Shown here: positions 1-8,600 of the stretch, piece by piece
Position numbering within the stretch: the first letter of the stretch is position 1
Layout: each line of letters starts with the position of its first letter
DNA from: Flavobacterium sp.
GTDB lineage: Bacteria; Bacteroidota; Bacteroidia; Flavobacteriales; Flavobacteriaceae
Reading direction: 5' to 3'
DNA: 10,092 nt
Assembly (NCBI GenBank): GCA_005792865.1
Contig: SXQR01000279.1
Coordinates: 1-10,092, forward strand
The notes under the pieces: generated by a model
Databases searched by the model: none
What the model was told of the DNA's origin: nothing
Seen by the model: the letters and a program-made list of their open reading frames with translations, nothing else
Made by a program: the position numbers and the translations under genes

Positions 1-934
1 CCAGCATGATGTTCATCAGTGCGATGGACGAGCCGAAGATGGTGATCACCCCGATCAGCCAGGCGGCGTAGCCCAGGTATTCGGTAATGGAGAGGATGCG
101 GTTGATGAGGTCGTCGCTCCGCGATACGCCAAAATTGTTTTCCTCCACCGGATTGAGCTTGCGCACGCGGCGCATGGTGAGGGTCGCATCGTCCACGGCC
201 TTGTCCAGGAAAGATTTGTTGTTGACCAGCACGCTCACCGAATAATTGATGTTGGGCGCCGTAAAAAGCGAGCGCGCCACCTGGATCGGGATCAGGATTC
301 GCAGGTCCTGGCTGTTGCCAAAGGTGGACCCTTTTTCCTTGAGCACGCCAATGACCTTGAACTTGGCCCCGCGCACCGATATCGTCTTGTCGATCGGGTC
401 GACGTCCTTGAGCAGGCTCTTCTCGATATCCGAACCCACGAGGCACACGTATGCGTTGTTCTTGATGTCAAAATTCGTGAAGTTGCGCCCTGAGGTGATC
501 TCGAGGCCGGAGTTGGCCAGGAAATATTCATCGACGCCCATAATCTGGATTTCAGGGTCGGTTTCCTTGGATTCAAACTTGACCTCCGCCGCGGTCGCCG
601 CCGTGAAAGATAGCGAGGTATGGGCGTAGGGATGGTCAAATTTGTCGGCAAAGGCCTTGGCCTCGGGGTAGGAGATGATGGGGTTTACTTTCCTGTCGCC
701 CCCGTCGCCGTCGAGCTGCTCTGTAATGTTGTACTGCGTGATGTTGAAAGTGTTGGAACCCATCGACGCAAAATTGTTGGACAGCGTGTTTTCCAGCGCC
801 GAAACCACCGTGAGAATCCCGACAAGGGCCCAGATCCCGATGGCGATGATGAACACGGTCAGGATCGTGCGCAACAGCTGTGTGCGGATGGATCCCATCG
901 CGATCCTGATATTTTCCCGGAGCAGTTTGAACAT
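1..934 (-). CDS. MacB/FtsX-type ABC transporter permease, N-terminal part (runs off window)
   Basis: The reading frame opens at ATG 934-932 and stays open for 311 codons to the left edge, so the C-terminus is missing. The protein starts MFKLLRENIRIAMGSIRTQL, followed by a hydrophobic helix at about residues 19-45 (LLRTILTVFIIAIGIWALVG). A long soluble segment (about 48-275) then resembles the MacB periplasmic core domain, with typical phrases such as ITSGRNFTNFD, YVCLVGSDI and KFKVIGVLKEKGSTFG. A second membrane helix begins near residue 283 (YLGYAAWLIGVITIFGSSIA) and is cut at MNIML. Family members are about 400 residues with four helices, so roughly 100 residues with helices 3 and 4 should lie outside. 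Known family role: inner-membrane permease of a MacB/LolCDE-like mechanotransmitting ABC system that moves lipoproteins, peptides or drugs in the envelope; the substrate cannot be told. The ATPase is not in this window. It is divergent from hisS. No strong ribosome binding site is seen, which is normal for Bacteroidota. Confidence 0.9.
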   Translation of the reverse strand, partial: MFKLLRENIRIAMGSIRTQLLRTILTVFIIAIGIWALVGILTVVSALENTLSNNFASMGSNTFNITQYNITEQLDGDGGDRKVNPIISYPEAKAFADKFDHPYAHTSLSFTAATAAEVKFESKETDPEIQIMGVDEYFLANSGLEITSGRNFTNFDIKNNAYVCLVGSDIEKSLLKDVDPIDKTISVRGAKFKVIGVLKEKGSTFGNSQDLRILIPIQVARSLFTAPNINYSVSVLVNNKSFLDKAVDDATLTMRRVRKLNPVEENNFGVSRSDDLINRILSITEYLGYAAWLIGVITIFGSSIALMNIML

Positions 935-976
935 GTAGGCGGTTTGTGGGCACTAAAATACGGTTTTTTGTTAGTA

Positions 977-1004
977 GTCAGTCATCAGTTGTCAGGCATC
1001 AGTT
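977..1004. repeat. Tandem duplication of a 14-bp unit
   Basis: GTCAGTCATCAGTT (977-990) is followed directly by GTCAGGCATCAGTT (991-1004), one mismatch in 14. Short degenerate tandem runs built from GTCAG/CATCAG words are often seen in flavobacterial intergenic DNA. It lies between the two divergent start codons. A regulatory role is not shown. Confidence 0.75.
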
Positions 1005-1019
1005 CGTATGCAGTCTGCC

Positions 1020-1051
1020 TTGATGTTTGGAGGACATCGGACTAAACTTTG
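1020..1051 (+). promoter_or_regulatory. Weak candidate promoter for hisS
   Basis: TTG at 1020-1022 is followed after 20 bp by TAAACTTTG at 1043-1051. The latter matches the Bacteroidota -7 element TAnnTTTG except for one extra base in the spacer. The predicted leader would be about 100 nt. Nothing closer to the start codon fits better: GATATTTG at 1147-1154 is too near the ATG. Offered as a candidate only. Confidence 0.28.
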
Positions 1052-1102
1052 CGCTGTTGACCGGACAAAATAGCGACTCCGATCGCGTGCCTAATTTCGT
1101 TG

Positions 1103-1123
1103 GACATTCGACATTGGACATGC
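1103..1123. repeat. Three tandem GACATTN heptamers
   Basis: GACATTC (1103-1109), GACATTG (1110-1116) and the degenerate GACATGC (1117-1123) run head to tail, ending 34 bp before the hisS start. It would fall in the untranslated leader if the upstream promoter candidate is right. The style resembles the simple intergenic ACATTGG-type repeats known from flavobacteria. Function unknown. Confidence 0.6.
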
Positions 1124-1157
1124 GTCATATTTTACCTTTCTTCCCGATATTTGCCCC

Positions 1158-2531
1158 ATGGCACAAAAACCCTCGATTCCCAAAGGCACCCGTGATTTTT
1201 CCCCCAATGAAGTGGCGCGCAGGCAATACATCCTGTCCATCATGCGCTCGCATTTTGAACGGTTCGGCTTCCAACCCATCGAGACGCCTTCTTTCGAGAA
1301 CAGCGAAACCCTCATGGGCAAGTACGGCGATGAAGGCGACAGGCTCATCTTTCGCATACTCAATTCGGGCGATTACCTCGCCAAGGCCGATCCCGCATCC
1401 CTCGCGGCGTGCGATTCTGCCAAATTGGCCAATTCCATTTCCGAAAAGGCCCTTCGATATGACCTGACCGTCCCGTTCGCGCGGTACGTTGTCCAGCACC
1501 GCAACGACATCGAGTTCCCGTTCAAACGCTACCAGATCCAGCCGGTCTGGCGCGCCGACCGCCCCCAGAAGGGCCGCTTCCGTGAATTCTACCAGTGCGA
1601 TGCCGACGTTGTGGGTTCGCGATCGCTGTGGCAGGAGGTCGAGCTCGTGCAGTTGTACGATTCGGTGTTTGAGGCGCTGGGACTAAGAGGTTGTACCATA
1701 AAACTCAACAACCGCAAGATCCTTTCAGGCATCGCCCAGGCCATCGGCGCCGACGACAAGCTCATCGATTTCACGGTGGCCCTTGACAAGCTCGACAAGG
1801 TCGGTCGCGAGGGTGTCGAGAAGGAGATGCTTGAAAAGGGGATCTCGGCCGATTCGATCGCCCGGTTGGAACCGCTATTCGACTTCACGGGGACAATTGG
1901 CGAAAAACTGGACAAACTTGAGGCGCTGCTCACCGGTTCCCCGCAAGGGCTGGCCGGCATCGCCGAGCTGCGGTTCATAAGCGACAATGTTGCGGCGCTC
2001 GGGGGGCTGTCGGCCAAACTCGACCTGGACGTCACACTGGCGCGCGGGCTCAACTACTACACCGGTGCGATACTCGAAGTCTCCGCGCCCGCCGGCGTCT
2101 CGATGGGTTCCATCGGGGGCGGGGGCCGCTATGACGACCTGACGGGCATTTTTGGTTTGAAGGATGTCAGCGGGGTGGGAATTTCGTTCGGGCTTGACAG
2201 GATTTACCTGGTCATGGAGGAGTTGGGGCTTTTTCCAGCCGATGTATCGGTGACGCCACAGGCGCTGTTCCTCAATTTTGGCGAATCTGAATCAAGGTAC
2301 GCGATGAAGGCTGTTTCGCAACTTCGCCAATGGGGCATCCGTTGCGAACTCTATCCGGACCACGCCAAGACGGCCAAACAGTTCCAGCACGCCGACAAGC
2401 GCGCCATACCCTTTGCCGTTATCTGCGGAAGCGAGGAAATGCAAAACAACCGGTACGCGGTCAAGGACCTGGTCACGGGCACGCAATCCCTGGTGGACCT
2501 TGACGGGCTTGCCAAATTGCTGCGCCCATAA
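1158..2531 (+). CDS. hisS: Histidyl-tRNA synthetase (HisRS)
   Basis: Complete class II aminoacyl-tRNA synthetase of 457 residues. It acts in the cytoplasm, activating histidine with ATP and charging tRNA-His. The N-terminus MAQKPSIPKGTRDFSP carries the family's GTRDF hallmark (residues 10-14), which supports this start. Other marks are YDLTVP (101-106) in the ATP/histidine pocket region, motif 2 FREFYQCDAD (141-150), the histidine-specific HisA loop RGLNYYTG (296-303), the glycine-rich strand SIGGGGRYDDL (318-328) and motif 3 SFGLDRI (343-349) with its arginine at 348. The anticodon-binding domain follows from about 363 to the end. The catalytic core is intact, so this is not the HisZ paralogue. 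It is longer than the roughly 424-residue E. coli enzyme, partly through an insertion near 72-98 (GDYLAKADPASLAACD onward) that is normal in Bacteroidota. YDLTVP replaces the LRPEGT-type sequence of E. coli and resembles the eukaryote-like subgroup. Transcribed alone, with a terminator directly behind it. Confidence 0.98.
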   Translation: MAQKPSIPKGTRDFSPNEVARRQYILSIMRSHFERFGFQPIETPSFENSETLMGKYGDEGDRLIFRILNSGDYLAKADPASLAACDSAKLANSISEKALRYDLTVPFARYVVQHRNDIEFPFKRYQIQPVWRADRPQKGRFREFYQCDADVVGSRSLWQEVELVQLYDSVFEALGLRGCTIKLNNRKILSGIAQAIGADDKLIDFTVALDKLDKVGREGVEKEMLEKGISADSIARLEPLFDFTGTIGEKLDKLEALLTGSPQGLAGIAELRFISDNVAALGGLSAKLDLDVTLARGLNYYTGAILEVSAPAGVSMGSIGGGGRYDDLTGIFGLKDVSGVGISFGLDRIYLVMEELGLFPADVSVTPQALFLNFGESESRYAMKAVSQLRQWGIRCELYPDHAKTAKQFQHADKRAIPFAVICGSEEMQNNRYAVKDLVTGTQSLVDLDGLAKLLRP

Positions 2532-2541
2532 AAAACCAAAA

Positions 2542-2560
2542 ACCCCTCACGTCGAGGGGT
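2542..2560. terminator. Bidirectional intrinsic terminator between convergent genes
   Basis: A perfect 7-bp inverted repeat, ACCCCTC (2542-2548) and GAGGGGT (2554-2560), encloses a 5-nt loop. It starts 11 bp after the hisS stop and ends 46 bp beyond the stop of the convergent giant gene. Read on the minus strand, the hairpin is followed at once by a T-rich run (2531-2541, TTTTGGTTTTT), a good terminator for the giant gene. Read on the plus strand, it is followed by CTTCTTGG and then CTTTTTG, a looser U-rich tail for hisS. Confidence 0.8.
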
Positions 2561-2605
2561 CTTCTTGGATCTTTTTGTGGGGCAAAAAGAGGAAAAAATG
2601 CGTTG

Positions 2606-5600
2606 TTATTTGATCGCGATCTTGCGGCTCATGTCACCTTTGGTTGTTGCGATCGTTACAATGTAGGTTCCGCTGGCCACGGCGTTTACCGGTACCATGA
2701 TCAGCTGGTCCGATCCATCGGCCACGATGGTCGATGAAATTTGCTGGCCCAGCATGTTGAACAGGGCTACCGATTCGACCTCCGCATCCTGTAACCCGTT
2801 CCTGATGCTCAGCGCCGAATTGTCATAGGCCACCTCGATGGAATTTTCCCATGCGTTATCGTTGTGCCCGAGCGAGGTTCCCTGAGTGAACCTAAGGGAA
2901 AAGCGGTCGTCAAAAGTGCCTTGCGCAAGCGCGATCTCGGCGAATCCGTCTGTGATGTCGTGATAGATTCCGGTCACGTTGTCGTGGATATAGACCGGCG
3001 TGCCTTCGGCAAAATTTTCGGTGCCGTCGAGCGTGAACTGGACGTTTCCGGGGGCGCTTGCCTTCACGCCGATCGGGAAGACCATCTCGGTGTTGAATTG
3101 TCCCTCCCCGCGAATTACCAGTTTGTGGTAGCCGTTTATGAAATACATGTCGTTGGGCTGGTTGTCAATGTGGATTGCATCGTAACCCGGATCGATGGCC
3201 GGCGTCGCGAGGTTGTCCATGAAACCGATCAATACCTGTCGGTGGAAATTGTTTGCCGAATTGTACCCGATGCGCAGCCGTGGAAACGTATCCTCCTCAA
3301 AAACATCTTCATTGTTGTTGAGCAGCGGCGCGGGAGCGAGTGCATTGTCGGCACGGAACATCACGTTTGAATCCGTGTTTTCTTCCCTTATGAAAGCCCG
3401 CTGGGCATTGTTGAAGGTTACGGTTCCGCCGGTTGTGCTGCCCGTAATGAAAAAGCCTTGTCCCACCGGGATGAAACGTCCCGGAACGCGGGTGCTGGTA
3501 CCTAGCCCGCTAACGCCGGCAGGGGAGACGGGTGGCGTACCGCCCACGAGGGTCCTGGCTGCATAACCGCCCTGGTAATCCTGCAGCGTATGGGTGTTGT
3601 TGGTCGCAAAATGTTCCCAAAAGTAAAGTGTTCCCGTCGTGCTCGCCGCATTTTGCGTGATGAATGCGTTGGCGTCGAGCGCAGATGCATAAGGGTTGCC
3701 GCACAGGTTGAGGTTGTTGGCCGCCACGGTGGTGGTGATGTTGCCGTTGTGCGGTTTTCCAACAAAGACATAGTTTTGGTTCGGGGTGGCGGCATTGCTC
3801 CCCTTAAGGGTGAAACCCTGGCCGGCCAGTAACGACCCGTTTGGACCTACCGATGCCCAGTTTGCGTAATTGTTGTTTACGTTTTGGAACTTGAATATCC
3901 AATAACCGCTCAAGGTCACCGGGCTCGTCGCCGATCCGTTAAGGCCTGTTGTCCAGGTGATGTTCTGCGGGTTGGCGGGGTTGGTCCCGTCCTTGAAGAC
4001 CGATGCCACCGTGTAATTGTTGTTGTTTGTCGTGGCATTGATCGCGCCTACCGGCGATGACCAATAATTGTAGTTCCACTTGTTCGATGTTCCTTGCTGG
4101 TCGCGTTCGATGTGGCCCGCACTTGTGGCGTCAAGGTCGCTGCCCGATGTCTGCACGAGTTGCGAACGCCCCTGAAGGTCCAGTTTGCCGTCGAGCTTCA
4201 GGTACCATGAATTGCGCATCGCCGAATGGTTGTCCACCACCACCGTCACCCCCGGCTCAATAAAAAGGCCCAGGTCGGTGTTGTTGTAGGAGAAGGTCAT
4301 GTCGTGCTTGATCTTAAGGATGGACCAGTCATAGGTGAGCACGTCCATTCCGTTGACATAGTTGTTCTGGCTCACCGCCTGGTCGATCGGTGCGGCGATC
4401 GTCGTCTCAAAAGGCATCGGCGCTAATTGCCTGCGGATATTCTTAACATTGTAAATGCGCGCCAGCGTGGTTGATGATCCCTGGTCAATGGCGGCAGTGG
4501 TGTAATTGTCGATTACATCGCCCTTGTAGGCGTCCATGCGGTAATATCCGATCAGGTTGGCCCACAATGACGATTCAATGTCCTTGGGAACCACCTCGCC
4601 ACGGATCGCGGTGCCGTTTTGCCTGATTTCCTGGTACACCATTTTCTGGAGCTGGTCATCTGTCAGCGCGGTGCTGAAAGCGCGCGCCTCATCGATCGAG
4701 CCGTTGAAATATTCGGTAGCCGTTGCACTGTTGCGGCCCATCGCGAATTTCGCGGTGCTGGCGTGCAGGGCGCCCGCGAGCGTTCCGCTGTTGGAGGAAT
4801 TCTCCATTTGGCCGTTGACGTAGAGCGCCAGCTTTTGGGTGGCGCCCGCACCGTCGTACACGGCGGCCACATGATACCATCGGTTTGGCACCAGATCAGT
4901 GTTATAGGTGACCGATACGCCTTTGGCCGTCGCGACGAGTTTGTTGCCACCGGCGACCGCTACCCGAAGGTTAAAGTTGTCCTGGCCCATGATGAAGCCG
5001 TTTGCGTTGAAGGAAGCGTCCAGCTTGATCCATCCCATGATGGTGGACTTGGCCAGGCCTCCAAGTATTTGCGTTGATTCGGCGTAATCGTTGCGTCCGT
5101 CAAGATCGAGGTAAAGCTTGGTGTTGAGGTTGCGGGGCGAACCCAGCGCGGCGGTGGTCGAGTCGAAATTGTCGTTGATGCCATCCTTATCGGTGTCGGC
5201 ACCGCTGTCGATCCTTCCGTCGTTGTTGGCATCGAGTGAAGCATGAAGCGTCGCAGCAATGTCAAAGGCGCCGTCATTGTTTGAATCCGTTTCGCGGAAA
5301 TCCGAGATGCCATCTGCATCGGAGTCCTGCCCAAACGGCCTATAAAGCGTTCCGTAGCCCGTAAAAGTATCGTAAATGTTCAGGATCCCGTCGCGGTCCG
5401 TGTCGGTTCCGTCGCCCACGCCGTCGCCGTCAATGTCGCCGTCCCCATTGAAAAGCCCTGCCTCGTCAACGTCAAAAAGCGTGTCGTTGTCTGAGTCAAG
5501 GTCGAGTACATCGGCGGTTCCGTCATTGTCCGCATCGGGCAAGGCGTAGGTTCCCGCGGCGATCATCGCGTCGATGGTATCGTGCAGCCCGTTGAGGTTT

Positions 5601-8600
5601 GCATCGGCCCAGACCCCGGCGGTAGTGAGGTCCATATAGGCCTTGCCGCCGCTGAGCGCGTAGAATCCGGCCTCCTCGATATCCGGAATCCCGTCATTGT
5701 CCGAATCCAGGTCGTAAATGTTGGAGATCATGTCGCTGTCGCGGTCACAGTACTGCTGGCGGATGGTGATGTCATCGATGGCCAGGTCATTTCCGCCTCC
5801 TCCGGGCGCATTGTTCTTGAAGCGGATGACGAACGATGTATTGTTGCCCAGGTTGACGCTGGTGGTATACTGGAGCCAGTTTGAATAGCCACATGAATTG
5901 TCGGCCGTGCTGCTGCTGCAACGCCCGATGTTCCCCGTGTTGTAGGTCGAGAGCAACGTGCCGCCCGTGGTCAAGAACTCAACGGTGATGTTGGGCAGGA
6001 TGGATCCCGAATAATTGTGCGAGGACATGATGTTGAGTACCCAAAAGCTATAGGTGATCGGGATATTGGGCAGTACGCCGTGGATGGTGGTCTCATAAAA
6101 AATTCCCGGTGTAAAGCTGGCGTTGAAGACCGCCATACGACCGTTGGTATCGCCCGGAGTGTGGTCGGTCAGGCCGTTCCAGGCCAGGTCGCCGTGGATG
6201 TTTTCGGGGTCGGATGCCACGGTGCCCGCAATCTTGTGCGTCACGGTATATTCCCCGTCATCGAGGATCCAGGTTGACTGGCTCGGGCATTCGGTGGTGT
6301 TGGTCCCCGCAATGCCATCCTCATAGCAATAGGTACAGGTCGCGCCTGGAATGTTCACGTTGATCTGGCTACGGGTCGTTCCGGTCCCGAAGGTTTCATT
6401 CAGGAACGTATATTCCACCGAATTGGCGAAAGGCGATACGGTACAGCCCGTTTCCTCGTAGGTATCGAGGACGCCGTCATTGTCGTCGTCCACGTCGATA
6501 TTGTCGCTCACCCCGTCGCCGTCGGTATCGGCATAGGTACGCACGCCAAGGCCGGTAATTGCGAAAGTATAGGGATTTTCATTGCTGTCGTCATTGACGA
6601 TTGAGATGGTGGCCGTTTTTGTCCCGATGGTGGTCGGTGAGAATTTGACCTGGAAGGTCGTGCTTGCCGATTGCGCCACCGACGAAGCAGGCATGGTGTG
6701 CAGCGTGAAATCGGCGGCGTTCACGCCGGAAAAAGTGATGGCGCCCACGGTCATCGCACCGACTCCGGTATTCTGGATAGTATAGGTGACGAGCGTGCTT
6801 CCGTTTTCGATCGACACGGTACCAAAGTCGGTATTGTCAGACAAAGCAGGCGTGGCATCGCCCGAGACGATCGAGACGCCGTTTCCGGTCACGTTGATTT
6901 CAGGTTGCGTACCGAATCCCGAGATCGCAAAATCATAAGGGCTTTCATTGCTGTCGTTGTTGGCGATGTTGACCGTCGCGGTCCTGGTTCCGGTACCCGA
7001 AGGATTGAAGGTGATCTGGAAAGTGGTCTGCCCGTTGACCGCAACCGGTGAGGTGGGCGACTGCGTGAGGGTGAAGTCGGCGGCATTCGTACCCGTGATG
7101 GTTACGCCTGAAATGGTCAGCGGCATCGTGCCGGAACCCGCATTGTGGATCGTAAAGCTATGGATCACGCTACCCGCGACCACGGTCATCGAACCGAAAT
7201 TCGTGCCGTCGGTGGTAGCCGGGGTCGTGTCGCCGTCATTGATTCCAAGGCCATTGCCCGTCAGGACGATTTCGGGATCGGCACCCACGCCGCTGATGGC
7301 AAAGTTATACGGGTTTTCGTCCCCGTCATTGTTGGTAAAGGTAATTACCGCGCTCTGGGTTCCCGTTGCCGACGGGTTAAAGGTGACCGAAAACGTGGTC
7401 GAAGATCCCGCTGCCACCGAAGTGGCCGGCATCGTGCTTATCGAGAATTGTGCAGCACCTGTACCTGAAAGTGCCGGTGTCCCGACCGTAAGTGTCGTGG
7501 TACCCGCGTTCTGGATCGTAAAGGTGCGCGTGATGGTCCCCGCAAGGATGTCGGTGGTCCCGAAAGCCGTATGGTCGGCGGCGGCAGGAGTGGTATCGCC
7601 ATCGACGATGGTGACGCCGTTACCGGTTACGTTTGCCTCGGCATTGGTTCCTGTCCCGCGGATCGCAAAATCAAACGAAGCTTCATCAGAGTCATCCGAG
7701 GTTATGATCACCATGGCATTGCGCACCCCCGTTGCAGATGGGTTGAAGAGTACCGTGAAGGTCGCCGATGCACCCGGTGCGATGGTTGTAGGGATCGCGG
7801 ATGTGACGGTAAAGTCCGAGGCCTGAGCGCCCGAGATGGTGATGTTGGAAATGTTTAGCGTCGCCGTGCCCGGATTTTGGATTGTGTAGGTCACTGAAAC
7901 CGAACCGAAGTTGAGGTCGGCCACGTCAAAATCGGTGGCATCTGCGGTGGATGGAGTCATGTCGTTATCGGCGATATTCACCCCGTTTCCACTAACTGCG
8001 ATCTCGGCGACCGTCCAGGTGACCAGGACGTAACCGTTTGCGCCGTTTCCGCCGCTTTTGTTGGATCCGCCCGTCTTGCGTGCACCGCCGCCGCCGCCGC
8101 CGGGCCCAAACCCGTTTTCGCCTCCCGTGTTTGTTGACGTACCATCGCCTCCGCTGCCGCCGCCGGCAGGGGCAGCACCTCCGTTTGGAGCGGACCCGTT
8201 GTTTCCGTTGGCCGCATTGCCTGCAGAGGAGCCGCCGCCACCGCTATGGGAAGCACTTGCGGTTGAACCGTTGCCGCCGGAGTATGCGATGTCGCCCAGG
8301 CAGGCAGATGCCTGTCCGCCGGGTGCGCCGTTGGCACTGTTAGCGGAGGCAGAATTTCCGCCCTTTGCCAATAGCAAAACCGGCGATCCGAAACTCGAAT
8401 CGCCTCCGGCAGATGCATTGGAGGTGCTTCCGGAACCAACGGATACATTGTAGGTTTGGCCTGGGAGTACCGCGATGGTCTTGGCTGCATAGGCGCCTCC
8501 GCCACCGCCTCCGCCAAGGATGTTGGTGGACAGCGAGCTTCCGCGCCCGCCGCCGCCCCATGCCTCAACCGTGATGCTCGTGACGCCCGCCGGAACCGTG

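Larger units (their letters stand above)
935..1157. other. Divergent intergenic region between the permease gene and hisS
   Basis: These 223 bp separate two divergent start codons and must hold both promoters. The region contains two short tandem-repeat tracts (977-1004 and 1103-1123) and a weak hisS promoter candidate (1020-1051). For the permease, the minus strand carries TATTTTAG at about 953-960, one mismatch from the TAnnTTTG consensus, but I find no -33 TTG at proper spacing. I see no RNA gene and no convincing coding frame here; the open frames crossing it start inside or run into the neighbouring genes. Confidence 0.6.

Noticed and set aside
246..1045. Plus- and minus-strand frames across the permease region (for example 246-629 and 620-1045 plus, 292-651 and 636-953 minus)
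   Set aside because: The minus frame starting at 934 encodes a clear MacB-type permease across the whole stretch. The other frames are its shadows.
1147..1154. GATATTTG just before hisS as a -7 promoter element
   Set aside because: It lies only 3 bp before the ATG, so transcription would start at or after the start codon, and its first base does not match the consensus.
6948..7826. A 292-codon open frame on the plus strand, opposite the Ig-like repeats
   Set aside because: It is the antisense of a repetitive, compositionally biased gene. Its product is low-complexity (V/P/A/S-rich) with a periodicity that mirrors the repeats, and it has no recognisable domain.
8038..8568. Several open frames on both strands over the glycine-rich region
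   Set aside because: GC-rich triplet repeats keep all frames open. The products are arginine-, proline- or alanine-rich shadows without start signals.
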